The notes below the pieces were generated by a model that saw only the letters and a list, made by a program, of their open reading frames with translations, was not told where the DNA came from and did not search any database. 64,000 bases of DNA, taken from NCBI GenBank assembly GCA_028282325.1, contig JANQID010000031.1:1-64000 (forward strand). The letters run 5' to 3'. Of the stretch, positions 52,603 through 61,876 are shown in pieces. The stretch's first letter is position 1. Every line of letters begins with the position of its first letter. Source of the stretch: Chloroflexaceae bacterium (GTDB lineage Bacteria; Chloroflexota; Chloroflexia; Chloroflexales; Chloroflexaceae). Position numbers and translations under genes: made by a program.

Positions 52603-52630
52603 TTGCAATTCGGCGTTTTTTTGCTATGAT
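52603..52630 (+). promoter_or_regulatory. Promoter of tRNA-Pro
   Basis: TTGCAA (52603-52608), a 16-bp spacer and TATGAT (52625-52630) place transcription start a few bases before the tRNA 5' end at 52641. Confidence 0.6.
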
Positions 52631-52640
52631 TGGCAATGTT

Positions 52641-52717
52641 CGGGGCGTGGCTCAGTCTGGTAGAGCACCGCGTTTGGGACGCGGGGGTCGGGGGTTCAAA
52701 TCCCTCCGCCCCGACCA
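52641..52717 (+). tRNA. tRNA-Pro (anticodon TGG)
   Basis: The acceptor CGGGGCG pairs with CGCCCCG. The anticodon stem CCGCG/CGCGG has loop TTTGGGA (TGG), the T-arm is GTCGGGGG..TTCAAAT..CC, and CCA is encoded (77 nt). Confidence 0.95.
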
Positions 52718-52987
52718 AGCAGATTCTATTGTCCAGAATCATTTCGCACCCCAAAGATGGCGTGCGGACCACAAATGGTCTGACCGTTATCATCAACATA
52801 ACCCGGTGTTATGTGACGACTATTTGGTTCAGCGAAATTCATTATTTGAAAATTGTCAGACAAGGTCTCCCCGGTACGAGACAACCTGATATGCTGGTGA
52901 CATCATATGCAGCACTATGCTCTTATGCGATGCACAACGGCTTGTTACAACATCTTCACCAAGGGTCTGTGATACAATAGCTGCGCT

Positions 52988-53704
52988 ATGCCAACAATAC
53001 TTCTGGTTGAAGATGAGAATACACTCGCCGAAACGTTGCGTTACAATCTGGAACGCGAAGGGTATGTCGTGCTGCTTGCTCACGATGGCGTTCAGGGATT
53101 GGAATTAGCGCGACGCGAGCAGCCCGGCTTGCTCATTCTCGATATTATGCTGCCGCGTCTCGATGGGTTTTCGGTCTGCCGCATCCTACGCCAGGAAAGC
53201 GATATACCGATGATCATGTTGACCGCGCGCCAGGATGAAGTAGACCGCATCGCCGGGCTCGAATTGGGCGCGGATGACTATGTCACCAAGCCGTTCAGCC
53301 TGGGAGAGTTGCTTGCTCGTGTACGCGCCATTCTCCGCCGCGCCGAACGCCAACCGCATAGCAGCAACCGTGAAGTTCTCGAAGCCGGTCTCTTGCGCGT
53401 CGATACGAGCAGCCGGCGGGCATGGCGCGACAGCGATGAGTTAAGCCTGCCGCAGAAAGAATTTGACCTCCTGACCTGTTTGATTCGTAATCGCGGCATC
53501 GCGTTGTCGCGAGATCTGCTGCTTGAGCGCGTCTGGGGCTTAGATTTCCTGGGCGATAGTCGCACGGTGGATGTTCACATTCGCTGGCTGCGTGAGAAGA
53601 TTGAACCCGATCCTGCGCGTCCCCGCTATATCCAGACGGTACGCGGCGTCGGCTATCGCTTCGAAGCGCCTATGACTGAGTTAAGCCCGCAGGAACAGAA
53701 TTAA
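52988..53704 (+). CDS. OmpR/PhoB-family response regulator
   Basis: This 238-aa protein has a receiver domain with phosphoacceptor D52 ([13 protein letters not shown]), the Lys in YVTKPFS, and a C-terminal winged helix ([51 protein letters not shown]). It is paired with the histidine kinase 58 nt downstream. The layout fits PhoB/PhoR, but phosphate genes are not in the window. Confidence 0.88.
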   Translation: MPTILLVEDENTLAETLRYNLEREGYVVLLAHDGVQGLELARREQPGLLILDIMLPRLDGFSVCRILRQESDIPMIMLTARQDEVDRIAGLELGADDYVTKPFSLGELLARVRAILRRAERQPHSSNREVLEAGLLRVDTSSRRAWRDSDELSLPQKEFDLLTCLIRNRGIALSRDLLLERVWGLDFLGDSRTVDVHIRWLREKIEPDPARPRYIQTVRGVGYRFEAPMTELSPQEQN

Positions 53705-53762
53705 GCATCGTACGGTTTCAGGGTATAACTACACGCATCACCAGACCGTATGCGGCTGTAAT

Positions 53763-55262
53763 ATGGCGAGTAGTATGAATCCTATCGTACTCATCCTGGT
53801 TCTCGGTTTGATCGCCAGTCTGGCGGGAAATGCAATTCTCGCTTACAAGCTGTCTAGACAGCTGGTGAATCATCCGTGTGAAACCGAACCTGTTCCACCT
53901 GAAGCCCCCGAATCGCACGTTCCCTCTGAACCGCGCCCATTACCCGATCCAGCAAGCCTTTCCGACGACACGGCGCTTCCGCATCTCGAATCTGAACCTC
54001 TTACGCAGTCTGCACCGCCACGACAGTCGTCCGAGGCGCAGACTGCGGTTGTGCTTCCGCGCCAATCAGCGTTCCAGTCTCACGACGACACCGCGTTTCC
54101 GCCGCTCTTTCACGCGGCTGCTTCTGCGCTCGATGTGGGGCTCGTCGTTGTGAATAATGAGTGCCAGATACATTTTCTCAATGCCAAAGCCGAGGAGTTA
54201 TTAGCCACAAGGGTGCAAACCGCACTAGGCCAGGGATTGATTACCCTGCTGCGCGATTATCAGGCCGATGCATTGGTGCGCGAAGTCATTCGTGACGGGG
54301 AAAATCGTGAAGCGACGATACATCAGATGATAGATAATCGGACGCTTCGACTACATTGCGCTCCGCTGTTACCCAATGGGAATCCCGGCGGAGCGCTTTT
54401 GCTTATCCGCGATATGACACAGATTAATATGCTTGAACGATCACGGCGCGATCTTGTCGCCAATGTTTCGCACGAACTGCGTACACCGCTGGCTTCACTC
54501 AAGCTTTTGGTTGAAACGCTCCAGTCGGATCCGCCGCCGCAAGTGGCCCAACGTATGCTTGGGCAGATGTCCCAGGAAATTGACGCGGTTACGCAACTGG
54601 TAGACGAACTGCACGAGCTTTCGCAGATCGAGTCGGGCCGGGTCGTTCTCACGCTTGAACCTAGCAGCATTACTACCGTCGTTGAACGCGCGCTCCACCG
54701 TATTCACCCCCAGGCGAAACACAAACAGCTTTATGTCCAATCCTCCCTGGCGGATCATTCGCCTGATGTCTTGATGGATGCGTCCCGTGTTGGCCAGGTT
54801 ATGCTGAATCTGCTTCACAATGCAGTCAAATTTACCGCATCGGGCGGGCGACTCAGAGTGTCAACCCAGGTGATGACTGTGGATGGCGAGGAGAATTATC
54901 TGTCTGGGACATCGTTTGACGGGTATGAACGCGAAATAGCTCTTCATGCTGACAAGCTGATTGCAACCGTGAGTGCGCCAATGGTGACAGTGGCTCCCAT
55001 TCCGATGCCATCTGATCACCCTTCTGGCGCCTGGATGGTCGTCTGTATCAATGATACCGGGATTGGCATACCCGCCCAGGAATTGCCCCGAATCTTCGAA
55101 CGCTTTTACAAAGTAGACCGCTCGCGCAATCGCCATGCCGGCGGAACCGGTCTTGGCCTGGCAATCGCCAAGCATCTGGTCGAGGGTCATGGCGGGCGGC
55201 TATGGGCGCGTAGCGTTGAGGGTCAGGGCAGTACATTCTATTTCTCATTGCCTCTCGCATAA
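53763..55262 (+). CDS. PAS-containing sensor histidine kinase (PhoR-like)
   Basis: This 499-aa kinase has one N-terminal membrane helix (about 7-28) and a long Pro/Glu-rich cytoplasmic linker (about 38-110). A PAS domain (about 115-222) and the HisKA segment LVANVSHELRTPLASLKLL (H237) follow, then HATPase_c with N box LNLLHNAVKFT, NDTGIGIPAQELPRIFERFYKVD and GGTGLGLAIAKHLVEGHGG. With no extracellular domain it senses an internal cue or a protein partner. It probably phosphorylates the adjacent regulator. Confidence 0.88.
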   Translation: MASSMNPIVLILVLGLIASLAGNAILAYKLSRQLVNHPCETEPVPPEAPESHVPSEPRPLPDPASLSDDTALPHLESEPLTQSAPPRQSSEAQTAVVLPRQSAFQSHDDTAFPPLFHAAASALDVGLVVVNNECQIHFLNAKAEELLATRVQTALGQGLITLLRDYQADALVREVIRDGENREATIHQMIDNRTLRLHCAPLLPNGNPGGALLLIRDMTQINMLERSRRDLVANVSHELRTPLASLKLLVETLQSDPPPQVAQRMLGQMSQEIDAVTQLVDELHELSQIESGRVVLTLEPSSITTVVERALHRIHPQAKHKQLYVQSSLADHSPDVLMDASRVGQVMLNLLHNAVKFTASGGRLRVSTQVMTVDGEENYLSGTSFDGYEREIALHADKLIATVSAPMVTVAPIPMPSDHPSGAWMVVCINDTGIGIPAQELPRIFERFYKVDRSRNRHAGGTGLGLAIAKHLVEGHGGRLWARSVEGQGSTFYFSLPLA

Positions 55263-55450
55263 CGCCTATGCGTTCGCGTGCGGGATGTTATAGACGTTCC
55301 AACTCACCTGGAACTTACCGACATTTTACCTTTTTACTAGTATAGTACTGTGGTGTAGGTGCATATGCGCATCAGGGAATTGACGAGACTATATCGATGG
55401 CATCTTCTACGGATAGACCTATCAAGCGAGATGTAACGAAGGCGAAAGCA

Positions 55451-56035
55451 ATGACCGCAACGCGAATCCTCATTGCTGAAGATAACGATCTCGTCTCGCT
55501 CACTCTCGAAGAGCAGCTCAAAGGGCTGGGATACGACGTTGTCGGCATCGCTCGTTCCGGCGTCGAGGCGGTAGCTATGACCAATCGCCTCCATCCCGAT
55601 CTGGTGATTATGGATATTCGTATGCCGGAGATGGATGGAACGGAAGCTGCGGCACGGATTAGAGAGCAGTGCCCGGTTCCGATCATTATGCTCACGGCTT
55701 ACGCCGAACGCGAGATGATCAGCAGAGCCGAAGCCGCTGGCGCAATGGCGTATCTAGTCAAACCCATCAATGAGAATGAACTGCCGCCGGCAATTGCAAT
55801 AGCTCTGGCGCGCTTTAAGGAAGCTCAGGAATTGCAGGCCAGCGTGTATGAACTCCAAGAATCACTGGAGGCGCGTAAGCTGATTGAACGTGCGAAGGGC
55901 ATTCTTATGCAGCGCCTGGGGCTTAGCGAACGCGAGGCGTATGAACGTCTGCGCCAACGTGCGCGCGACAAACGGGCCAAGATGAAAGATATCGCTCGGG
56001 CAATTATCGAAGCGGAAGAGTTGCTTGGTTCATAA
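55451..56035 (+). CDS. ANTAR-domain response regulator (AmiR/NasT-like)
   Basis: This ~194-aa protein has a receiver with phosphoacceptor D55 (LVIMDIRMPEMDG) and Lys in YLVKPIN, a coiled coil, and a C-terminal ANTAR RNA-binding domain (LEARKLIERAKGILMQRLGLSEREAYERLRQRA). ANTAR proteins bind paired hexaloop hairpins and prevent transcription termination. The ATG at 55451 has a weak GAAGG behind it; an in-frame ATG at 55397 would add 18 non-conserved residues. It lies just upstream of the attenuated aroH operon, so it may control RNA elements nearby or elsewhere. Confidence 0.88.
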   Translation: MTATRILIAEDNDLVSLTLEEQLKGLGYDVVGIARSGVEAVAMTNRLHPDLVIMDIRMPEMDGTEAAARIREQCPVPIIMLTAYAEREMISRAEAAGAMAYLVKPINENELPPAIAIALARFKEAQELQASVYELQESLEARKLIERAKGILMQRLGLSEREAYERLRQRARDKRAKMKDIARAIIEAEELLGS

Positions 56036-56127
56036 TACTCATTCCGATCGAGATTGCTAGATCGCACAAGATGCGAATGTGCCAGTGGCGCTGACCCAAA
56101 CTGCGTAGAATTCTCGGCAACATCCTC

Positions 56128-56156
56128 TTGACGCTTTAAAGCGAGTATGCTATATT
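56128..56156 (+). promoter_or_regulatory. Promoter of the aroH-DAHP synthase operon
   Basis: TTGACG (56128-56133), an exact 17-bp spacer and TATATT (56151-56156) with a TGC extension make a strong vegetative promoter. Transcription would start near 56163, giving a ~208-nt leader before aroH that holds a leader peptide and an attenuator. Confidence 0.75.
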
Positions 56157-56199
56157 CACTCTGCGATAGTACATAAAGGTTTTTTAGGAACGGCCATCA

Positions 56200-56280
56200 A
56201 TGCAACGCTTCGCGACATTCTTTTTTTACTTCTTTTATTTTACCAGCCGACATAGAGCCTGGTTGCTTCGCGTTGCATAG
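56200..56280 (+). CDS. Phenylalanine-rich leader peptide (26 aa)
   Basis: This 26-codon ORF translates as MQRFATFFFYFFYFTSRHRA plus WLLRVA: seven Phe, two Tyr and one Trp codon in the first 21 residues. AGGAA lies 9 nt upstream. Short Phe-rich peptides such as enterobacterial pheL sense charged tRNA-Phe: ribosomes stall at Phe codons when the amino acid is scarce. Position (after the promoter, before a terminator, ahead of aroH and DAHP synthase) supports the same role. It is too short for standard gene calling. Confidence 0.85.
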   Translation: MQRFATFFFYFFYFTSRHRAWLLRVA

Positions 56281-56327
56281 AGTTAGGTAGAGACGAAAGA
56301 ATACACAGGGCGTGGAGCAACAGGCTC
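56255..56327 (+). promoter_or_regulatory. Antiterminator pairing of the attenuator
   Basis: Bases 56255-56267 (gagcctggttgct) can pair with 56316-56327 (agcaacaggctc) through 12 bp with one bulged G. The partner overlaps the left arm and loop of the terminator, so the two structures exclude each other. A third pairing, 56200-56208 with 56270-56278 (atgcaacgc/gcgttgcat), encloses 56255-56267 and would depend on ribosome position. These are the expected alternatives of an amino-acid attenuator. Confidence 0.65.
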
Positions 56328-56340
56328 CGCGCCCTTTCTG
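56307..56340 (+). terminator. Attenuator terminator upstream of aroH
   Basis: A 12-bp stem (agggcgtggagc/gctccgcgccct, one G-U) with a 5-nt loop is followed by ttctgttt. It lies between the leader peptide stop (56280) and aroH (56371) and would end transcription when Phe-tRNA is plentiful. Confidence 0.75.
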
Positions 56341-56370
56341 TTTGTGCCGTTATGAGCGAAGGAGGAACAG

Positions 56371-56787
56371 ATGGATATTCGCTGCCGGGGCATCAGAGGG
56401 GCGACAACGGTGACTGAGAACACCCGTGAGGCCATTCTCGCTGGAACGCACGAACTACTGGAACGCCTGATTGGCGTAAACCAGATTCTTCCTGAAGATA
56501 TTGCCAGCGTGATCTTTACCGTCACACCAGATCTAAATGCCGAATTTCCTGCTGTCGCCGCTCGTGAGCTTGGCTGGATCGATACGGCGTTGCTGTGCGG
56601 CCATGAGATGCAAGTCCCTGGTAGCCTGCAACGGTGTATTCGCATCTTGATCCATTGGAACACGCAACGTCCTTCCAATGAAATCGTCCACGTCTACCTC
56701 CACGACGCACGCAGCTTGAGACCCGAACATGCGACGATAACTGCATTTAATGCACCGCCGTCCGCCGCGCTCAGCTCGGAAAGCTGA
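56371..56787 (+). CDS. aroH: Monofunctional chorismate mutase, AroH type
   Basis: This 138-aa trimeric-type chorismate mutase matches the Bacillus subtilis AroH plan: RGIRGATTVTENT with the active-site Arg (R9), FTVTPDLNAEFPA, HEM with Glu (E79) and RCIRILI with Arg (R91), then HVYLHDARSLRPE. It converts chorismate to prephenate, the first step toward phenylalanine and tyrosine, which fits the Phe-rich leader. GGAGGA precedes the ATG. Confidence 0.93.
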   Translation: MDIRCRGIRGATTVTENTREAILAGTHELLERLIGVNQILPEDIASVIFTVTPDLNAEFPAVAARELGWIDTALLCGHEMQVPGSLQRCIRILIHWNTQRPSNEIVHVYLHDARSLRPEHATITAFNAPPSAALSSES

Positions 56788-57002
56788 GAGCATTTGTTTG
56801 ATCCGTGTCCAGGCGTTGGTTCAATGCTGTGCCAACTCGACTTGACGGTCTTGTTTGAAACATACTCAGTATCGTGGAGCATACAATGATTACCGTAACT
56901 CAACGTACAAGCCTGCGCCTGATGCCGGACGAGTTAACCGTTGCCCAAACAGTTATACCAACCATATCAACTGTTGAAACAAAACCTGAAGGAGATAATG
57001 CT

Positions 57003-58022
57003 ATGATCGTCGTGATGCGCAAGAACGCTACCGAGGAGAACATCGATGCTGTAATCAAAAGATTGGCGGAGTACGGTCTCAAAGGACATCTTTCAGCAGG
57101 AGAGGAGCGAATTATTATCGGTGTTGTTGGCGCGGCGATCCCGCCAACATTGCGGGGTGAACTGGACTACTTCGAAGGCGTGCAGCAGGCGGTGCCGATC
57201 TCGCGGCCCTATAAGCTCGCCTCGCGCGAGTTCCACCCTTATGACACCGTCGTAAAGGTTGGCGAACTCGAAATCGGCGGCGGCCGATGTGTTGTTATGG
57301 CCGGGCCCTGCGCTGTTGAGAGCGAGGAGCAGATAATGACGACGGCGCGCATTGTACGTGAAGCCGGCGCGTCGATGTTGCGCGGCGGCGCATTCAAGCC
57401 GCGTTCATCGCCATACACGTTCCGTGGTCTTGGCGAGCAAGGGCTGAAGCTTTTGGCTCAGGCGCGTGACGAGACCGGTCTGCCAATAATCACCGAGGTC
57501 ATGACGCCAACCGATGTTGAACTGGTCGCGCGCTACGCCGATGTGCTTCAGATTGGCGCACGCAATATGCAAAATTACCAGCTCTTGGAAGAAGCCGGAC
57601 GATCCGGCAGGCCGGTGATGCTCAAACGCGGACTGTCAGCAACTTTCGAGGAGTGGCTGCTCAGCGCGGAGTATATTATTGCCCAGGGTAATCCAGACGT
57701 GATTCTCTGCGAGCGCGGCATCCGTACATTCGAGACTGCTACCCGCAATACGATGGATATTAACGCCGTGGCGTTGGCCAAGCGCCGCACGCATCTGCCA
57801 GTCATTATCGATCCGAGCCACGGCACAGGCAAGTGGTACCTGGTCCCGCCCCTGGCGCTGGCTGGCATTGCGGCCGGTGCGGATGGCGCGATTATCGAAG
57901 TGCATCCTGACCCTGATCGGGCCAAGAGCGATGGTTCGCAGTCGTTGACGCCGGAGAACTTCGCTGTGTTGATGTCGCAGCTCGCCGCAGTCGCCCAGGC
58001 GGTGGGCCGTCTTGTAGCATAA
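57003..58022 (+). CDS. aroF: 3-deoxy-7-phosphoheptulonate (DAHP) synthase
   Basis: This 339-aa type I-beta enzyme has an N-terminal ferredoxin-like regulatory domain (about 1-80) and a barrel with [59 protein letters not shown] and [11 protein letters not shown]. It makes the first shikimate-pathway intermediate. ATG 57003 follows AAGGAG; an open in-frame extension to 56874 lacks conservation. It shares the attenuated transcript with aroH, 215 bp downstream. Confidence 0.92.
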   Translation: MIVVMRKNATEENIDAVIKRLAEYGLKGHLSAGEERIIIGVVGAAIPPTLRGELDYFEGVQQAVPISRPYKLASREFHPYDTVVKVGELEIGGGRCVVMAGPCAVESEEQIMTTARIVREAGASMLRGGAFKPRSSPYTFRGLGEQGLKLLAQARDETGLPIITEVMTPTDVELVARYADVLQIGARNMQNYQLLEEAGRSGRPVMLKRGLSATFEEWLLSAEYIIAQGNPDVILCERGIRTFETATRNTMDINAVALAKRRTHLPVIIDPSHGTGKWYLVPPLALAGIAAGADGAIIEVHPDPDRAKSDGSQSLTPENFAVLMSQLAAVAQAVGRLVA

Positions 58023-58186
58023 GCCAATCGATGGTGAATCGCGCCTGGCGACGCTGCCGGCGCTTATCGATTTCGGGGCGGATAAAAGCAGCGCTTGAGG
58101 AAGCAGTTTCTGCTTTGGCGTAGAATGAAGGAGCTGAGTCGGCGAAGCATTCTGGCGCTTTCGCCGATCTCGGTATATTCTGCTTC

Positions 58187-58214
58187 TTGACATACCTTTG
58201 CTCCATGTTATAAT
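58187..58214 (+). promoter_or_regulatory. Consensus sigma-70 promoter of the PPC-repeat protein gene
   Basis: TTGACA (58187-58192), a 16-bp spacer and TATAAT (58209-58214) preceded by TG make a near-perfect promoter. Transcription would start near 58221 and translation at GTG 58260. Confidence 0.8.
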
Positions 58215-58259
58215 GCGATTGCCTTGCACTGTTTTGATGTGTCAGGAGTTGATTCGTCT

Positions 58260-60575
58260 GTGATACATTCACGCTATCGACTGCGTAATCTTGCGATTGC
58301 AGCACTGGTTGTCGCCCTGGTGCTTGTTTTCACGACCCAACAAACGCCGCTTCCAGCGAGCGCGCAGGCTCAAGCAACGTTGAGCATCGATGTTCCAGCC
58401 CCGGCAGTCAATCCGGGTTCTGTCGCAGAAACGACGTTGAGCCTTACCAATGCCAGCGACTCTGATCATATTTTCAATATCTCTGTTGATAACCTTCCAA
58501 GAGGGTTTATTTCCGCTAATCCTGGTGCTATACAGGTTAATGATGGAGCTACCCAAGCGTTCAAGCTAGATATTAGCGTTGCCACAACCGTGGAGCCCGG
58601 AACATACACCGGTATGCGTGTCGCCGCTAAAGCTCAAGATGATAGCGATATTAGCACCGAAACATTTATTACGATCATCGTGAGCGGCGCAACCTTTACA
58701 CCAACTCCTGGGAATACGAGTACCCCCACTAGAACGCCAACCACCGCGCCTACGACTACCATATGCGCCGACGGGTTTGAGCCGGATGACGAGCGCGGCG
58801 ACGCCAAGGTCATTGATGTCAATGCCCCCCAACGCCGCACGATCTGCGGGCCGGGCGACGAAGACTGGCTATTCTTCGGCGGCATTGCCGGCAAGGTCTA
58901 TACCATCGATGTCGCGGAGATGGTCGGCGGTCTGGATCTTTCCTTGGAGTTGTTCGACTCGTCGGGTCGCAGCCTGGCGTTCAACGATGATTTCTTTGAT
59001 CGCATCCCGCCGAATCCCAATGATAACCGCCCGCGCATCCAGTCGTTCCAGATTCCGGTCGATGGTCACTACTATATTCGTGTGCGCGATACTGCCCAGC
59101 GCGGCGGCGTGGATTTCTTCTACGAGATTGCGCTGCTCTCGGAGAGCTATGGCCCGACGCCGACCACCGTCACCGAATTGTGCCTGGATCTCTTCGAGCC
59201 GGATGGATTGCCCGAACAAGCTCGTTTGATCACATCCAATGAAATTCAGGAAGACCGGCGTCTCTGCCCAAGCGGCGATGCCGACTGGGTCGTGTTTTTT
59301 GCCAAGGCGGGCAAACGCTACGCATTGTTCACCGATACGCGGCGCTATCGCGGACCAAACGATGTGTATAGAGATCGTCAGGCCGGCGCCGATACGGTGC
59401 TGTTGCTTACCGACCGCGACGGCGTCAGTCCGCTCGATAGCAACGATGACATTTCCGGCGGCGATACGCTCGATTCGCAGATCGATTTCTTCCCGGAAGT
59501 CGATGGTTTTTATTACGCGCAGGTCAAGAACATCGGCGATATTGGCAACCAGTTCGTTCGTTACGATCTTGTGTTGCAACTGTGCAACTTTGATGATGCC
59601 GACTGCGGTCGTCTAGGCGGCGCGAAGAATCGCTCAACGCCGATCAGTGGCGCCAGTCCGTTCGCGCCATCGGCGACGCCGATTGAGCAGTTCGGCACGC
59701 CAACATCCACTCCGGAGCCTACTCCGACGGAAACGGCGGCAGTGTTGAATCAGAACAACGATCAAGCCGGCGCCGCGGATGGCGCTTTCGCCGATATTGC
59801 GTTTCGCCAACTCTGGCAACGCAGCGATCTGCCCATCGCTGTCGGGCGCATCACGCGAAGCTGGATGTGGGGGTCGAATGGTTGGGCGACGCGCAATGAA
59901 GCTTACCAGCAGGCAGCCAGCGGCAAGCGGCTGGTACAATACTTCGACAAAGGTCGTATGGAACTCAACATAGCGGATGACGATCGCGCCGAATTCGTCA
60001 CCAGCGGCTTATTAGCGCATGAGTTGATCAGCGGGCGGATGCAGATTGGTGCTAACGAGTTCATCGACTGGCGCGCGGCAAGCGATATCGTCATCGCCGG
60101 CGACAGCGACGATCCTAATGCGCCGACATATGCCAGTTTCACCCAACTTATTGACGAGACATTCGCCAGCCGCATCGGCGTTGATGTGCGCGAACGCTTG
60201 CGCCGCGACGGAACGATCTCCGCTTATCGCGTGCCTGTTCGCGCCGAAGCGCGACTGGTGCGTTATATTCCTGAAACCGGACACAATATCCCGGCGATAT
60301 TCTGGCAGTTCCTCAATGCACGCGGCGAGATCTACAATCAGGGGCGCTATATCACCGGGCCGCTGGTTGATTGGGTCGCGACCATGGGATTCCCGATTAG
60401 CGAGCCCTACTGGGTGCGGGTGCGAATAGACGGCGCGTACCGCGACGTACTGGTGCAGGCGTTTGAACGACGCGTGTTAACCTATGACCCCGCGAACCCG
60501 ATCGGTTGGCAGGTTGAGATGGGCAATGTCGGTCGCCATTACTATCTATGGCGCTATGATGAAGCGCTCCCATAA
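58260..60575 (+). CDS. Exported protein with PPC-like domains and Thr/Pro linkers
   Basis: This 771-aa protein has a signal segment (about 10-35, cut near PASAQA) and an Ig-like domain (LSIDVPAPAVNPGSVAETTLSLTN). A TPTPGNTSTPTRTPTTAPTTT linker follows, then two domains of the prepeptidase C-terminal type (CADGFEPDDERGDAKVI...GDEDWLFF and CLDLFEPDGLPEQARLI...GDADWVVFF) separated by TPT-like stretches. The C-terminal third (FRQLWQRSDLPIA...) is unrecognised. It begins at GTG 58260 behind AGGAG. A surface binding or structural role is likely. Confidence 0.75.
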   Translation: MIHSRYRLRNLAIAALVVALVLVFTTQQTPLPASAQAQATLSIDVPAPAVNPGSVAETTLSLTNASDSDHIFNISVDNLPRGFISANPGAIQVNDGATQAFKLDISVATTVEPGTYTGMRVAAKAQDDSDISTETFITIIVSGATFTPTPGNTSTPTRTPTTAPTTTICADGFEPDDERGDAKVIDVNAPQRRTICGPGDEDWLFFGGIAGKVYTIDVAEMVGGLDLSLELFDSSGRSLAFNDDFFDRIPPNPNDNRPRIQSFQIPVDGHYYIRVRDTAQRGGVDFFYEIALLSESYGPTPTTVTELCLDLFEPDGLPEQARLITSNEIQEDRRLCPSGDADWVVFFAKAGKRYALFTDTRRYRGPNDVYRDRQAGADTVLLLTDRDGVSPLDSNDDISGGDTLDSQIDFFPEVDGFYYAQVKNIGDIGNQFVRYDLVLQLCNFDDADCGRLGGAKNRSTPISGASPFAPSATPIEQFGTPTSTPEPTPTETAAVLNQNNDQAGAADGAFADIAFRQLWQRSDLPIAVGRITRSWMWGSNGWATRNEAYQQAASGKRLVQYFDKGRMELNIADDDRAEFVTSGLLAHELISGRMQIGANEFIDWRAASDIVIAGDSDDPNAPTYASFTQLIDETFASRIGVDVRERLRRDGTISAYRVPVRAEARLVRYIPETGHNIPAIFWQFLNARGEIYNQGRYITGPLVDWVATMGFPISEPYWVRVRIDGAYRDVLVQAFERRVLTYDPANPIGWQVEMGNVGRHYYLWRYDEALP

Positions 60576-60669
60576 CAGTACAAAACGTCAAACGATTTCA
60601 GAAACATCGATGTGGGCATAAGGCAGGCGCAAAGCGCGTCTATTACGCCTGCGTATTGTACAGTACACA

Positions 60670-61797
60670 ATGGCTGTTTACCCGCGACGCGACGCACCGC
60701 TTGATATTGTTCAACACCTGACCACCACGGTTGGTCCGCGTCTGGCGACGTCGTTGGCCGAGGCTCAAGCCGCCGCGTATGTTGGTGGGTATATGCGTCG
60801 TACTGGAATGCGTGTCAGCGTCGATACCTTTCGCGCAGCTTCAAGCCTCGGACCGGGCTATCGTCTGCTGGCCGCGCTGGGATTTGTCGCCGCCAGTCTG
60901 GCTGGATGGCAACCGTGGCTCGCGCTGCTCCTGGCGGTCTGGGGTTTGCTGATGGTGTTGAGTGATGGTCTGGTCACGCCGCTGCCAACGCTGGCGCCGC
61001 GCCGCGATAGCCAGAACGTCGTTGGCACACGCGCCAGTGAAAAGCGTCCCCTCCTGCGCGTCGTATTATTGGCGCCCCTTGACACGCCCAACGGATCGAG
61101 CGCGCGGTGCTTCGGCGGGCGTCAGCGCATCGCTGTTATCGGGCGTGTTATCGCGTTTAGCGTGCTGGTCGGGTTTAATGTCGCTCTTTTGTGGCGTCAG
61201 CAAAACATCTGGTGGTACCTTCAGGCGCTTCCGGCGTTGTACCTCTTATTGACGATGTTCAGCTCTCACTATGGTGACGTCCGCGCCGCCGAAGCGAGCG
61301 GGGCCGGCGCTATTGCGGTTTTGCTCGACGCCGCCGAGCGCCTTCAGCATGCATATACCACCGAACTCTGGGCTGTGGCTCTCGGCGCTACCGCAACCGG
61401 CAGCAGCGGTCTGCGCGACTTTCTGGCACGCTATCCCTTCTCAAAGGAGAAAACCGTATTTATTGCGTTGGAGCGCATTGACGACGGTCAGCTCACCTAT
61501 GTCTCGCGTGAAGGCATTTTGCAGCAGTACAATGCCGATGCGGAGCTTTATCGCCTTGCTGCTGATGTGGACGCCGACGACACAACCATCAACACCGAAC
61601 CGCGCACCTACACCGCCGCGCCTTCGATTGCCACGCTGCTTCACGCGCAAGGATACCGCGCCTTTACTTTATTGACGCAGGCGCCGCTAACACCGGTCCA
61701 TGAAACCAGCAGTGATCTGGGAGTTTATGAGCAGGCGATTCGGCTGATCGTCGGAATGATTCAACGTCTGGATACGCCTTCTCAGTCAGAATCATAA
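60670..61797 (+). CDS. Degenerate M28-peptidase-like membrane protein
   Basis: This 375-aa protein has a helical start of M28 type, membrane helices at about 65-98 and 155-195, and the M28-like context DSQNVVGT...RVVLLAPLDTP. Where active M28 enzymes have a His and Asp for zinc (AHyDS), the His is replaced by Pro (APLDT). The next acidic ligand is also absent in EASGAGAIAVLLDAAERL. Hence it is probably not a zinc peptidase. It is not part of an obvious operon. Confidence 0.55.
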   Translation: MAVYPRRDAPLDIVQHLTTTVGPRLATSLAEAQAAAYVGGYMRRTGMRVSVDTFRAASSLGPGYRLLAALGFVAASLAGWQPWLALLLAVWGLLMVLSDGLVTPLPTLAPRRDSQNVVGTRASEKRPLLRVVLLAPLDTPNGSSARCFGGRQRIAVIGRVIAFSVLVGFNVALLWRQQNIWWYLQALPALYLLLTMFSSHYGDVRAAEASGAGAIAVLLDAAERLQHAYTTELWAVALGATATGSSGLRDFLARYPFSKEKTVFIALERIDDGQLTYVSREGILQQYNADAELYRLAADVDADDTTINTEPRTYTAAPSIATLLHAQGYRAFTLLTQAPLTPVHETSSDLGVYEQAIRLIVGMIQRLDTPSQSES

Positions 61798-61843
61798 GTC
61801 GCCTGTGCGGCGAGAGGCTGAAATGTGATAACATTGCTCGCAG

Positions 61844-61872
61844 TTGCACACTACGTGTCTACGTGGTATCAT
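61844..61872 (+). promoter_or_regulatory. Promoter of the candidate structured RNA
   Basis: TTGCAC (61844-61849), exactly 17 bp and TATCAT (61867-61872) place transcription start near 61879, at the 5' end of the long helix described in the next entry. Confidence 0.65.
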
Positions 61873-61876
61873 CGGC

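Noticed and set aside
56874-57002. Extended DAHP synthase start at 56874
   Set aside because: ATG 57003 has AAGGAG at ideal spacing; the added residues are not family-like.
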